Source of the DNA: JAVBNJ01 sp031551625 | GTDB taxonomy: Bacteria > Bacteroidota > Bacteroidia > Bacteroidales > UBA932 | Assembly (NCBI GenBank): GCA_031551625.1 | Contig: JAVBNJ010000004.1 | Coordinates: 1-10,607, forward strand | Direction: 5' to 3' | DNA length: 10,607 nucleotides | In this document: positions 1-8,200 of the stretch, in pieces | How positions within the stretch are numbered: position 1 is the stretch's first letter | How the letters are laid out: every line of letters begins with the position of its first letter | The notes under the pieces: model-generated | The model's input: only the letters and a program-made list of their open reading frames with translations | What the model was told of the DNA's origin: nothing | Databases searched by the model: none | Translations under genes and position numbers: made by a program

Positions 1-1141
1 TGTATTTGAAACCCGTGTATACATTATAGCTTTCTACATGATATGCATCGGCAATGCGTTTCATCAGGTCAGTGGTCACAATTGTTTTCACAATATATTC
101 TTTGCCCGTAAGCTTGCCCAGTTCCTTCCAGCGGCGCAGTAAATAGTAGGTCAACAGCGAACCTGTTTGGTTCCCGTTGAGCAACACAAATTCGCCTTTA
201 TGATTACGCACGGCTAATGCCACACGATCGGCATCGGGGTCGGTAGCCAGCACCATGTCGGCGCCTGTAGCTACGGCCTTGTCCAGCGCCATTTTCAACG
301 CAGTAGGCTCTTCAGGATTGGGTGAATGCACCGTTGGGAAATTACCATCATTCACATCCTGCTCGGGGACGTGTATGATATTGGTAAACCCTTTTCGTTT
401 CAACGCTTCGGGCACCAGCACCACTCCTGTTCCGTGCAGCGGCGTATATACAATACGCAGTTGGTTATGCACCTTAATCGCTTCGGGCGACAGAGTCAGC
501 GACAGTACTTTTGCCAGATATGCCTCGTCAATTTCCTTGCCGATGCGGTGAATATTTTCTTCGGCGCCTTCGAACTTCACTTGCGAAGGATCGGTAATTT
601 TCAATACCTCGTTGATTATATTGGTATCGTGCGGCGATGTTACCTGCGCACCGTCGTCCCAGTAGGCCTTGTAACCGTTGTATTCCTTAGGATTGTGCGA
701 TGCGGTAATAACCACGCCGCTTTGGCAACCGAGGTGGCGAACCGCAAAACTCAACTCCGGCGTGGGGCGCAGCGATTCAAAGATATATGCCTTGATACCG
801 TTGGCCGCAAATACATGCGCTGTAATTTGCGCAAAATATTGGCTGTTGTTGCGGCAGTCGTAGGCAATAGCTACTTTAATTTCGGGCAGATTGGCAAAGT
901 TTTGCTTGAGGTAATTGGTCAAGCCTTGTGTCGCCATGCCCACTGTGTATTTATTCATGCGGTTGGTACCCACACCCATAATGCCGCGCAGGCCACCTGT
1001 TCCGAACTCCAAATTTTTATAAAAACTTTCGTTCAGTTCGGCAGGGTTAGTATCCATCAATTCTTTAACCTTCGCTTTTGTTTCTTCGTCGTAACTTCCG
1101 GTGAGCCATGATTGGGCTCTTTGTAAAACGGTTGCATCCAT
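1..1141 (-). CDS. Phospho-sugar mutase (phosphoglucomutase/phosphomannomutase, PgcA type), C-terminus beyond window
   Basis: This is an alpha-D-phosphohexomutase-family cytoplasmic enzyme that interconverts hexose 6-phosphates and 1-phosphates, most likely glucose. Seen in the translation: 380 codons from the ATG at 1141, open to the left edge. They include GTGGLRG (residues 47-53), the phosphoserine loop TASHNP (146-151, catalytic Ser148), the metal-binding loop DPDADR (301-306) and LNGNQTG (321-327), and they end at TGFKY, the beginning of the sugar-specificity region. Family members of this type are about 570-590 residues, so roughly 200 are missing through the window edge, not through damage. 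It starts 26 bp after rfbD on the same strand with no promoter element between them, so the two are probably co-transcribed. Glucose-1-phosphate from this step would feed dTDP-glucose and then dTDP-rhamnose synthesis. The family is secure, but glucose versus mannose specificity cannot be decided from the sequence. Confidence 0.93.
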   Translation of the reverse strand, partial: MDATVLQRAQSWLTGSYDEETKAKVKELMDTNPAELNESFYKNLEFGTGGLRGIMGVGTNRMNKYTVGMATQGLTNYLKQNFANLPEIKVAIAYDCRNNSQYFAQITAHVFAANGIKAYIFESLRPTPELSFAVRHLGCQSGVVITASHNPKEYNGYKAYWDDGAQVTSPHDTNIINEVLKITDPSQVKFEGAEENIHRIGKEIDEAYLAKVLSLTLSPEAIKVHNQLRIVYTPLHGTGVVLVPEALKRKGFTNIIHVPEQDVNDGNFPTVHSPNPEEPTALKMALDKAVATGADMVLATDPDADRVALAVRNHKGEFVLLNGNQTGSLLTYYLLRRWKELGKLTGKEYIVKTIVTTDLMKRIADAYHVESYNVYTGFKY

Positions 1142-1150
1142 GTTATAATA

Positions 1151-1183
1151 GATTTAAAATTCAAGATTTAAGATTTCAATCTT
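1151..1183. repeat. Short AT-rich iterated motif at the rfbD/mutase junction
   Basis: The plus strand carries GATTTA at 1151 and 1165 and GATTTC at 1172, with an AAGATT-TC-AATCTT inverted repeat at 1170-1183 overlapping the last codons of rfbD. This occupies the 26-bp gap before the mutase. It is too weak (6-bp A/T arms, no G/C stem) for a strong terminator. It may simply be low-complexity spacer sequence. Confidence 0.4.
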
Positions 1184-2037
1184 TCAAAGCAGCGTTCCAA
1201 GCCGTCTTCCCAAGCGGGAATGTCGATGCCGTAGGTTTGTTTGATTTTATCTTTGCTCAGCACGCTGTATTGCGGACGGTGTGCTTTGGTCGGGTATTCG
1301 GCGGTAGTACAAGGAATCACCGTGCAGGAACGGTGCCCTAACTTCATAATGCGTTTTGCAAAATCGCACCATGTACACACGCCTTCATTGGTGTAGTGAT
1401 AAACGCCCGGCACAAATGTTTTAGGTTGCGCAACAAGCTTAGCTACTATTTGCAATAATGCCAACGCCAAATCGGCTGCGTAAGTAGGCGACCCGAACTG
1501 ATCGTTGACCACTCGCAATTCACTACGTTCGGCGCCTAAACGCAGCATGGTGTTTACAAAATTATTTCCAGCGGCGGAATACAACCACGCTGTGCGCACC
1601 GTCATTCCTTTGTTGTAGGAAGCCACTGCCTGTTCGCCTTCGAGTTTCGTTTGCCCATATACCGAAAGCGGATTCACCGTATCGGTTTCCACGTATGGTG
1701 TAGTCTTTTTTCCGTCGAACACATAATCTGTAGAGATGTGCAACAGGTAAGCATTCACGGCAAACGCCGCTTTCACAAGGTTTCCAACAGCAACTGCATT
1801 TATCAGCGAAGCGGCGTCGCGTTCGTCTTCGGCTTTGTCTACCGCCGTATAGGCTGCCGTGTTGATTATAAATTTCGGTTGGTGCAACTCCATGTACTCG
1901 CGCACATCGTCGCCTTTCGTAATATCCAGTTCATCGATATCTGCGTATAAAAACGACAATTGCGGGAAGTCCGCTGCTGCCTGTTGTATTTCGCGTCCTA
2001 ACTGCCCTTTGCTTCCTGTTACCAATACTTTTGCCAT
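1168..2037 (-). CDS. rfbD: dTDP-4-dehydrorhamnose reductase (RfbD/RmlD)
   Basis: The enzyme catalyses the last step of dTDP-L-rhamnose synthesis, the NAD(P)H-dependent reduction of dTDP-4-keto-L-rhamnose in the cytoplasm. The product supplies rhamnose for surface polysaccharide. The 289-residue length is normal for the family. Visible are the N-terminal Rossmann fold with G8-x2-G11-x2-G14, NTAAYTAVDKAE (59-70), STDYVFDG (102-109) containing the catalytic Ser/Thr, the Tyr127-x3-Lys131 pair in YGQTKLEGE, DQFGSPT (179-185) in the substrate-binding region and the C-terminal RPQYSVL (254-260). The ATG at 2037 sits 27 bp after a perfect -7 element, giving a short leader. No rfbA, rfbB or rfbC is in the window, so the other pathway enzymes must lie elsewhere. 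It heads a probable two-gene unit with the phospho-sugar mutase. Confidence 0.95.
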   Translation of the reverse strand: MAKVLVTGSKGQLGREIQQAAADFPQLSFLYADIDELDITKGDDVREYMELHQPKFIINTAAYTAVDKAEDERDAASLINAVAVGNLVKAAFAVNAYLLHISTDYVFDGKKTTPYVETDTVNPLSVYGQTKLEGEQAVASYNKGMTVRTAWLYSAAGNNFVNTMLRLGAERSELRVVNDQFGSPTYAADLALALLQIVAKLVAQPKTFVPGVYHYTNEGVCTWCDFAKRIMKLGHRSCTVIPCTTAEYPTKAHRPQYSVLSKDKIKQTYGIDIPAWEDGLERCFERLKS

Positions 2038-2049
2038 ACATTCATTTTG

Positions 2050-2063
2050 TCAACTTATCAACT
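2050..2063. repeat. Direct hexamer repeat in the rfbD leader
   Basis: TCAACT occurs twice (2050-2055 and 2058-2063) separated by TA, between the -7 element and the rfbD start codon. In the message it reads AGTTGATAAGTTGA. No function is known. It could be low-complexity leader sequence or an expression-tuning element. Confidence 0.3.
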
Positions 2064-2064
2064 A

Positions 2065-2072
2065 CAAATATA
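2065..2072 (-). promoter_or_regulatory. -7 promoter element for rfbD
   Basis: The minus strand reads TATATTTG, a perfect match to the Bacteroidota primary-sigma -7 consensus TAnnTTTG, 27 bp upstream of the rfbD ATG. No clear -33 TTG is visible at the expected distance, where the sequence is A/T-rich. It predicts a transcript start around 2058-2060. Confidence 0.7.
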
Positions 2073-2180
2073 GTAAAAAAAAATTGACTGTATCGTTTCA
2101 TTTGTATTTCCTATTTTTTCGTCGCTTTGCAGCTACTAACTTTTTTAAGCGTTATTTTCTTAAATAATGTATTTACCAAC

Positions 2181-2207
2181 TCTGACGCATGTGTGAAATG
2201 GCGCAGA
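2181..2207. other. Imperfect inverted repeat upstream of the DUF748 promoter
   Basis: TCTG-A-CGC (2181-2188) can pair with GCGCAGA (2201-2207): seven base pairs with one bulged A around a 12-base loop. It ends 16 bp before the -7 element of the plus-strand gene and so covers the expected -33 region. It could be an operator. A chance pairing is also possible. Confidence 0.25.
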
Positions 2208-2223
2208 GAATCAAAAAAATACG

Positions 2224-2231
2224 TATCTTTG
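2224..2231 (+). promoter_or_regulatory. -7 promoter element for the DUF748 gene
   Basis: TATCTTTG is a perfect TAnnTTTG match, 25 bp upstream of the ATG at 2257. The expected -33 position lacks a TTTG. It forms a divergent pair with the rfbD promoter, with about 150 bp between the two -7 elements. Confidence 0.7.
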
Positions 2232-2256
2232 CCACCGTTATTAATTTATTTTGGCA

Positions 2257-4518
2257 ATGAAAAAATCGGTTAAGATACCTCTTATTGTGTTGGGATCGTT
2301 AGCATTCCTGGTTATTCTTATTTCATTACTAATAGCTCCGGTGGCCAAATGGTATGTGCAGAAACACAGCAAGGAACTGGTAGGGCGCGTGGTAACAATG
2401 GAAAAATTACGTATCAATATTTTTTCGGGCTCGCTACGCATTGTCGGCTTTGATTTGAAAGAACCCGATGAGCATAATAGCTTCGTAACATTCGACACCT
2501 TGGCCGTAAAAGTAAAATTACTCGATTTCCTGCGGCACAAAGTAACGGTGCAGAAAATCCACCTGACCGATTTGCATGTGAGCGCCTGGCAGAATAACGA
2601 AGTTTTTAGTTTTGACGATATTATCCGGAAATTCAGTACGCCCGATAGCTTGAAAGCAGCTCCTGTTGCCGAAGACACCACAGCTACCCCGTGGGCTATC
2701 GGCATTTACGATATTCAATTGCGGCGCGGCAACGTACATTTCAGCGATTTGGCCATTGGCGGACAGTGGAACATCGAAGATCTGAGCCTTGCTATTCCCG
2801 GCGTTTATTTCTCGGGCGCTTCTACCGATATCGGATTCGACTTGCTGTTCCGCGATGGCGGTAAATTGGCGGCTAATTTAAAGTACGACATCGAAAAATC
2901 CATTTTCAATTTACATCTCGATTTGGAAAAATTTACATTGGCAGGACTCCTGCCCTATCTGCAGCAGTCGTTGCGGTTGGGTGAGTTTTCAGGGATACTC
3001 GACACGCATCTTGATGTTGATGGCGACCTGAATCATATCATGAATTCGGTGGTGAAAGGTACGGTAGCACTTACCGGATTGAATATGCTCGACGAACAGA
3101 AAGGCCTGGTATTGGCGGCCAATAACATTTTTGTAGATGTAGCGTCAATAAGCCTTGCCGAAAATAAATTTGAAATAAACGAATTTAGTACAGAAGGACT
3201 TGCTACGCGCTATGTAATGAATAAAGACAGTTCAAGCAATTTCACAAGGTTGATAAAACCAAGTAAGGCACCCTCTAAAAATGCGGCAAAAGACACCACT
3301 GCTAAGACCGACACAGCTGTACCGAAACCCATGCAACTTTTGATTACCCAACTGGCGTTGAAAGAAACACACATCAGCTACACCGACCACACGCTGCAAG
3401 TGCCGTTCCACTACGAGTTGAAAGACCTTTCATTGACGTCGCACAACTTTGACCCCAACAATCACAACAAGGTGGATATCCATGCACGGTTAGGCGCTAC
3501 CGGTAAAACAGCCATCCTGTGGGATGGTAATTTCAACAATCTATCGAACCTCAAATTGAAAGTGGATTTGCGCAATGTGGCGTTGAAAGATTTTACGCCC
3601 TATTCATTAGAATACACAGCCTACCCTGTTTCGCACGGGTTCCTGCACTTTACAAGCCACAATGTAGTAAAAAACAATATGCTGAAAGGCGCCAACGATC
3701 TCAACATTTCGAAATGCACGGTTGACAAGGCGCGCAAAGACATCAAACCAATGATGAAAGTTCCGTTGCGCTTGGGATTATACATTCTGAAAGACCGCAA
3801 CGACGAGATTAAAATTGAGCTGCCGATTGAAGGCGATATCAAATCGCCCGGTTTTTCGTACAAAAAAATTATACTTAATACTTTAACTAATCTATTAGTT
3901 AAAGTAGCCATGTCGCCGTTCGACTTTGTATCGGGCGCCTTTGGCAGTGATGCCGACAAGCTCAACGAAATTATGCTGACCAATACGCAAAGCGAGCTTA
4001 CACAGGTGCAATACGACAAGTTGAGTAAACTGTCGGGCATTATCCTTTCAAAACCAGACCTGATGTTGAGTTTCGAGCAATATATCAACTACGGGCAGGC
4101 AAGTAAAGATTTGTCGATGCTTAACCTGAAGCGCGATTATTACCTGTCGCTGCGCCCCGGCGAAAAAGCCGAATCGCTTGACCGCAAAGACGAGGAAACA
4201 ATAGCTGCTATTGAAGACAACGATGAAGCGCTACTGGTCTATGCTAATTTACGTATAGCCGACACCACCAATACAGCCGATGTGTATACCAAAGCCTCGC
4301 TACTTTACAAAGCACAAATAGCTACACAGATTGCTACGCTTGCAGGCAAACGCAACCAGCTGGTGCGCGACTATCTCGGCAGCCTGCAAGTACCCGCCGA
4401 AAGGCTGCACATTGAAACCGTTGCACCGGCAGCCGATTCGGCATACAATGGCCCCACTTTTTACAAAACAAACCTGGTGCTGCCCGACGAAATGCCTATG
4501 GGAATGGCCAATGAATAA
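2257..4518 (+). CDS. DUF748 (AsmA-like) envelope protein
   Basis: This is a large membrane-anchored protein of the DUF748 family, generally grouped with AsmA-like proteins. Its exact function is not established. The 753 residues start with a basic tip and one hydrophobic segment (about 6-27), so the rest is probably periplasmic. Repeated amphipathic beta-type sequence follows, then a Lys/Thr/Ala-rich linker (about 324-360). The diagnostic DUF748 core contains LKDRND (from 511) and a conserved hydrophobic stretch leading to MSPFDFV (about 550-556). The last 190 or so residues are more helical, with RNQLVRDYL near 699 followed by a segment reminiscent of the R-x3-V-x2-YL pattern common at the ends of DUF748 and OmpA-like proteins. 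I chose the ATG at 2257 over an in-frame TTG at 2251 because ATG gives the usual MKK-type tip and better promoter spacing. The stop lies 9 bp from the stop of the convergent peptidase gene. By analogy with AsmA-like proteins it may help lipid transfer or outer-membrane assembly; this is inference. Confidence 0.85.
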   Translation: MKKSVKIPLIVLGSLAFLVILISLLIAPVAKWYVQKHSKELVGRVVTMEKLRINIFSGSLRIVGFDLKEPDEHNSFVTFDTLAVKVKLLDFLRHKVTVQKIHLTDLHVSAWQNNEVFSFDDIIRKFSTPDSLKAAPVAEDTTATPWAIGIYDIQLRRGNVHFSDLAIGGQWNIEDLSLAIPGVYFSGASTDIGFDLLFRDGGKLAANLKYDIEKSIFNLHLDLEKFTLAGLLPYLQQSLRLGEFSGILDTHLDVDGDLNHIMNSVVKGTVALTGLNMLDEQKGLVLAANNIFVDVASISLAENKFEINEFSTEGLATRYVMNKDSSSNFTRLIKPSKAPSKNAAKDTTAKTDTAVPKPMQLLITQLALKETHISYTDHTLQVPFHYELKDLSLTSHNFDPNNHNKVDIHARLGATGKTAILWDGNFNNLSNLKLKVDLRNVALKDFTPYSLEYTAYPVSHGFLHFTSHNVVKNNMLKGANDLNISKCTVDKARKDIKPMMKVPLRLGLYILKDRNDEIKIELPIEGDIKSPGFSYKKIILNTLTNLLVKVAMSPFDFVSGAFGSDADKLNEIMLTNTQSELTQVQYDKLSKLSGIILSKPDLMLSFEQYINYGQASKDLSMLNLKRDYYLSLRPGEKAESLDRKDEETIAAIEDNDEALLVYANLRIADTTNTADVYTKASLLYKAQIATQIATLAGKRNQLVRDYLGSLQVPAERLHIETVAPAADSAYNGPTFYKTNLVLPDEMPMGMANE
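3879..3906. repeat. Perfect 28-bp inverted repeat inside the DUF748 gene
   Basis: TACTTTAACTAAT (3879-3891) and its exact reverse complement (3894-3906) flank a two-base centre, CT. It lies within the most conserved part of the DUF748 coding region and encodes part of the hydrophobic stretch before MSPFDFV, using TTA and CTA leucine codons. In RNA the innermost pairs would have to open to make a loop, leaving a stem of 11-12 mostly A-U pairs. It has no G/C-rich stem or U-tract as a classical terminator would. Confidence 0.75.
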
Positions 4519-4527
4519 CAGGTAAAG

Positions 4528-5259
4528 TTAATAGACCCGCGTACTATATTTCCGCATCTCACGCGAATACTGGCGTGCGTGACCATGGCATAAACGGTCG
4601 AGCAGCGCCCAAAAATATTCGCCGTGGTTTTTGTGTACCGTGTGGCACAACTCGTGCAGGATAATAAAATCGATCAAATGCTGCGGAAGGTGCATCAAAT
4701 GTACATTCAATGTAATGGTATTGTCCGGCGCGCACAGTCCCCAATACGTTTTCGTATTTTTAATCAATAATGCTTTGTAGCGCAAGCCGCTTTGCGCTGC
4801 CAGTCCGGCCATGCGCGGTGGCAACACTTCATGAGCTTCCACTTTCCACGCATGTTCCAAAGCCTTACGGATAACCCCTTGCACTACCTTGTCTTCCACA
4901 TTGCGGTGCTGCGGATAGTAAATATGTACGATATCCGGCGTAATGCTTACACGTACGTTCATACGCATTTCGGGCACCAGTTGCAGCTTGCGCGAGAAGG
5001 TTCCGAACGTTGTTTCCGGCGTAAACACAGTTTGTTTTTCTTGGCGTTTCTCTTTCAGGCGTTGCAGATTTTCCAATACCCATGCCGATTTTTCGTAGAG
5101 GAACAGCTCGGCTGTTGTAAAATTTTCGTACAACGGAAGCGTTACCAGTACTCCTTTTTCAGGGCGCACTAATATTTTAATGGAACGCGAACGCGGTACT
5201 TTGCGGAAATGCACGGTACCCATTTTCGGATGTTCTAATATTCGCTCGTTTTCCACCAT
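4528..5259 (-). CDS. YgjP-like (DUF45, M48-type) zinc metallopeptidase
   Basis: This is a 243-residue soluble protein of the YgjP/DUF45 family of predicted metal-dependent hydrolases, with no signal peptide or membrane segment. The C-terminal catalytic region has HELCH (202-206; ligands His202 and His206, general base Glu203), followed by KNHGEYFW with the likely third ligand His212. The N-terminal half is the beta-rich domain that family members carry ahead of the peptidase helix. One odd feature: where the family normally has RWGSC, this protein has YWGLC (172-176), losing the Arg and Ser but keeping W, G and C. It starts 2 bp after the TamB-like gene's TAG, so it is almost certainly on the same transcript. 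Its stop is 9 bp from that of the convergent DUF748 gene, with no hairpin terminator between. Substrates of this family are not settled. Family call strong, activity inferred. Confidence 0.9.
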   Translation of the reverse strand: MVENERILEHPKMGTVHFRKVPRSRSIKILVRPEKGVLVTLPLYENFTTAELFLYEKSAWVLENLQRLKEKRQEKQTVFTPETTFGTFSRKLQLVPEMRMNVRVSITPDIVHIYYPQHRNVEDKVVQGVIRKALEHAWKVEAHEVLPPRMAGLAAQSGLRYKALLIKNTKTYWGLCAPDNTITLNVHLMHLPQHLIDFIILHELCHTVHKNHGEYFWALLDRLCHGHARQYSREMRKYSTRVY

Positions 5260-5261
5260 TC

Positions 5262-8200
5262 CTAATTCCCAGACGTTTCTTGTTCTTCTTCGGGTTTTGC
5301 GGCAGGCTCTTTCTCGGGAAGAGGTTCTTGTTTCTTTTTCTTGCCGAACAACCGGTGGAACAATTCGGGAAACGTGTCAAATTCTTCTTTGTACACAATC
5401 CCCACGCCATAGCGCTGGCTGTTGTCAATATTGTCGTTATATTTATCGACTGAATGCGTAAAGACTTTGAAATTCAATTGACCTTTGTCATCTAACTTCA
5501 GTTCCACATCAAAGTCGTTTGAGATATTTTGTGTGGCACCGCCGCCTACATTACCATTTATCGTCACGCGATTGTCCCACACCTGTGCTCCGAAACTACC
5601 CACATAGCTATCCGTTCGCCCTTGCGTCCCGGGCACATAGTTGAATCCCACGTAGAAAGGCACGTTCAAATGAGTCAACATCTGATTCAACTGGTTCGAA
5701 AGCATTTCAGTACCTGCCGTAAAAATCAATCCACTACTGATGTTTGCATCCTGGTCGGGCATAAACTGCCCGAATGCCAGCAGAGACAAGAACTGGCGGG
5801 TTACTTTCTCTTCGGTATTCAATGCGCTCTGTACCCGTGCCTGTGTTTCGGCATCAAGGTTTTTCACATCAATATGAAATTTTAATGACGGGCTAAACAT
5901 GTTGCCGGATATACCAATGGTGCAATCAATCGGGCGGCGCATAGCCACCGACGAGGTATCGGAAATAAGTGTATTAAGCGTAGCTTGCGTGCGGTATACC
6001 GCCGACAGGTCGAGGTACGTTTTTCGCAAATCACCATTAAAACTAATACGTCCGCCATTGCTAATCATAAATTTTTTACTAATGATATTGAAATTCTGAA
6101 TGGTGAACAGGTAGTCCCCTTCACTCACACTATAGTCGCCAAACAGCAGGAACTTGCCCGATGCAGGATTCACGTCAATTTTAATATCACCCGTACCCCG
6201 GCTGCGGATTATTTCGCCCGCTTTTTTATCCAGTTCTATCTGCACTTCTGTTTCAGGCCCTACGTTTACATTCAGCGTAAGATCCATATCGACAGGGGTA
6301 CGTGTTTCTTTTAACGGAACCACTACACGATCGGCATCTTCGGCTATCGTGTCTTTATGCGGTTGTATAAATGTCAATAAATTCATATTGGCAGACTGGG
6401 CCGACGACGCTGCCGGGATATGCAACACCGTATGCCGTTCTGTTTTCACATTAATATCAAAATGGATAGAACCCGGTTTTCCCTTGATAAGTGCAGCTCC
6501 CGAAGCAAATGCCTGTCCATAGAATAATTCGTTGTCGCGCTCGCTAGTATTCATCACACACAAGTTGCGCGGATAGGCTGCCACATCGAATTGCATATCC
6601 TTAAAATGATCGTGGTGTACCAATACCGAAAGAGTAGCCTTACCTCCCACGCCATCGCTCACATTCGCATTCCGGAACCCAAACGATGTCGGTGTAAGTA
6701 TAACAGGAGTACTGAACGAATAGTGTGTTTGCAAGTAATCGACTGTAGCCGCCACACGATTGGCATACAAGCTCTCGCCTTCTGTTTTCAAATCTTTCAG
6801 GGGGCCATGAACGCGCGCTTTGCCCGACACGGTTCCTTCCACTTCACTCAATATTCCCTTCAGCAGTGGCTCGATATGTGAAAGTTGAAAAGCATTGAAA
6901 GTGGTTGTCATGTCGAGATACTTATTACCGGGCGCATAAGTTCCTATAATATCCAATGTACGTAACGAATCCCATTCAGCATACGTTTTAAGGCGGAATA
7001 ATTTTTCTTCGTTATCCCACAAACTGCGGATAACAAGGTCTCCCAGCGGACGCTCATTGATGAGTACCTGCTTTGCAGAAATATCGGCAAAGAAACGCGG
7101 CGAATTATACAAATCAACCACCCGTGCCTTCCCCGACATGATTCCATTGAAATGAAAGCCTTCTTTCTCGGTCAAATAATTCACGTTTGCAATGTTAAAA
7201 TTTCGTAAATTCAACGTCAGCGTATCAGCTATTGTTTTAGAGAGCGCCCCCTGCAAATTGAGACTTTGTTGTTTATTATACACATCAAAATTTTTAATCG
7301 TAATCTTATCATCGAATACGATATTGGACGATCCGATATTCCACAATGTATCGTTAATTACCAGTTTAGACGGAAGGATATGCAAATCCGTAACTAAATT
7401 CTTCGTTATTTCCTCCTGCGAAAAATCGACAGAAGCCAACAGGTTTCCGTAGTTGAGCGGGGTTGTTTGGTTGTCGTAGGTGATACGGGCATTCACTTTA
7501 TTGTCGTCCGCCAACAACACTGTCGACACATTGCGCAGAGCAAAACCGCCCAGCGATGTTTCGCCCGATACCAACATGGCGTAGCTACGAAGCGGGCTGT
7601 TGTTGGCCAGCAGTGTTACTTTTTTCAATTGATATTCGTTCAATGTCAGTTCTTTTGATTTCAACAGCAGATTCAACGAGTCCTGCGTGGTAAGCTTGGC
7701 GGTTACTTCAGTTCCCGGCGCCACGTACAAGCCCGGAAGAATGGCATCGGTCACTTTTCCGGCTGTCTTGAACACCGCTTTGAACGTATAGTTCGACACA
7801 GGTAATTCTTTTTTCAATTCATGGCCGCCGGCATTCAGCGCAGGCAACGGGCGTTTCACCATCAGGTCCACTACACGGTCGACAAATCCTTGTATTTGCT
7901 TAGGCCCCGAGTAGTCGGCATCAAGGAACGAAGACCGCAAAGTGGTTTTGTAGGCCGCCGATTCGTATTTCGATTGTATAACAATATCACCGATATTCTG
8001 CAACCCACCCCGTCCGGTATACTCTATTCCCGAAATTTTAATATTCCCAATCCCATCAAGCGTATTAGTCATCGTATAGTCAGCTTTCACATCCGCCCGC
8101 AAGGTCGATGCCGAATCGCGCTTGTTCAGGTGTAATGCCACTAAATCAGCATACTCAATACCTGCATCAAACTTTAACAACCGGCGGAAAGCGGTGTCGG

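Noticed and set aside
326..1111. 261-residue plus-strand open frame opposite the phospho-sugar mutase
   Set aside because: It lies wholly antisense to a gene with clear catalytic motifs, is Cys/Phe/Val-rich with no recognisable domain, and has no promoter or spacing logic of its own.
2145..2164. TTTAAG/CTTAAA inverted repeat as a possible terminator or operator
   Set aside because: Only six A/T-rich pairs around a nine-base loop; this is expected by chance in such sequence, and no gene ends here.
1859..2167. 102-residue plus-strand frame running from rfbD into the intergenic region
   Set aside because: It overlaps the rfbD start and promoter, and its end is A/T-driven Phe/Lys-rich sequence with no domain.
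3621..4088. 155-residue minus-strand open frame inside the DUF748 gene
   Set aside because: It is the reverse shadow of the conserved DUF748 core; its Ser/Leu-rich composition is what the complement would give, and there is no promoter.
4519..4527. Possible bidirectional terminator between the convergent genes
   Set aside because: The gap is 9 bp and contains no inverted repeat or U-tract, so no terminator can be supported there.
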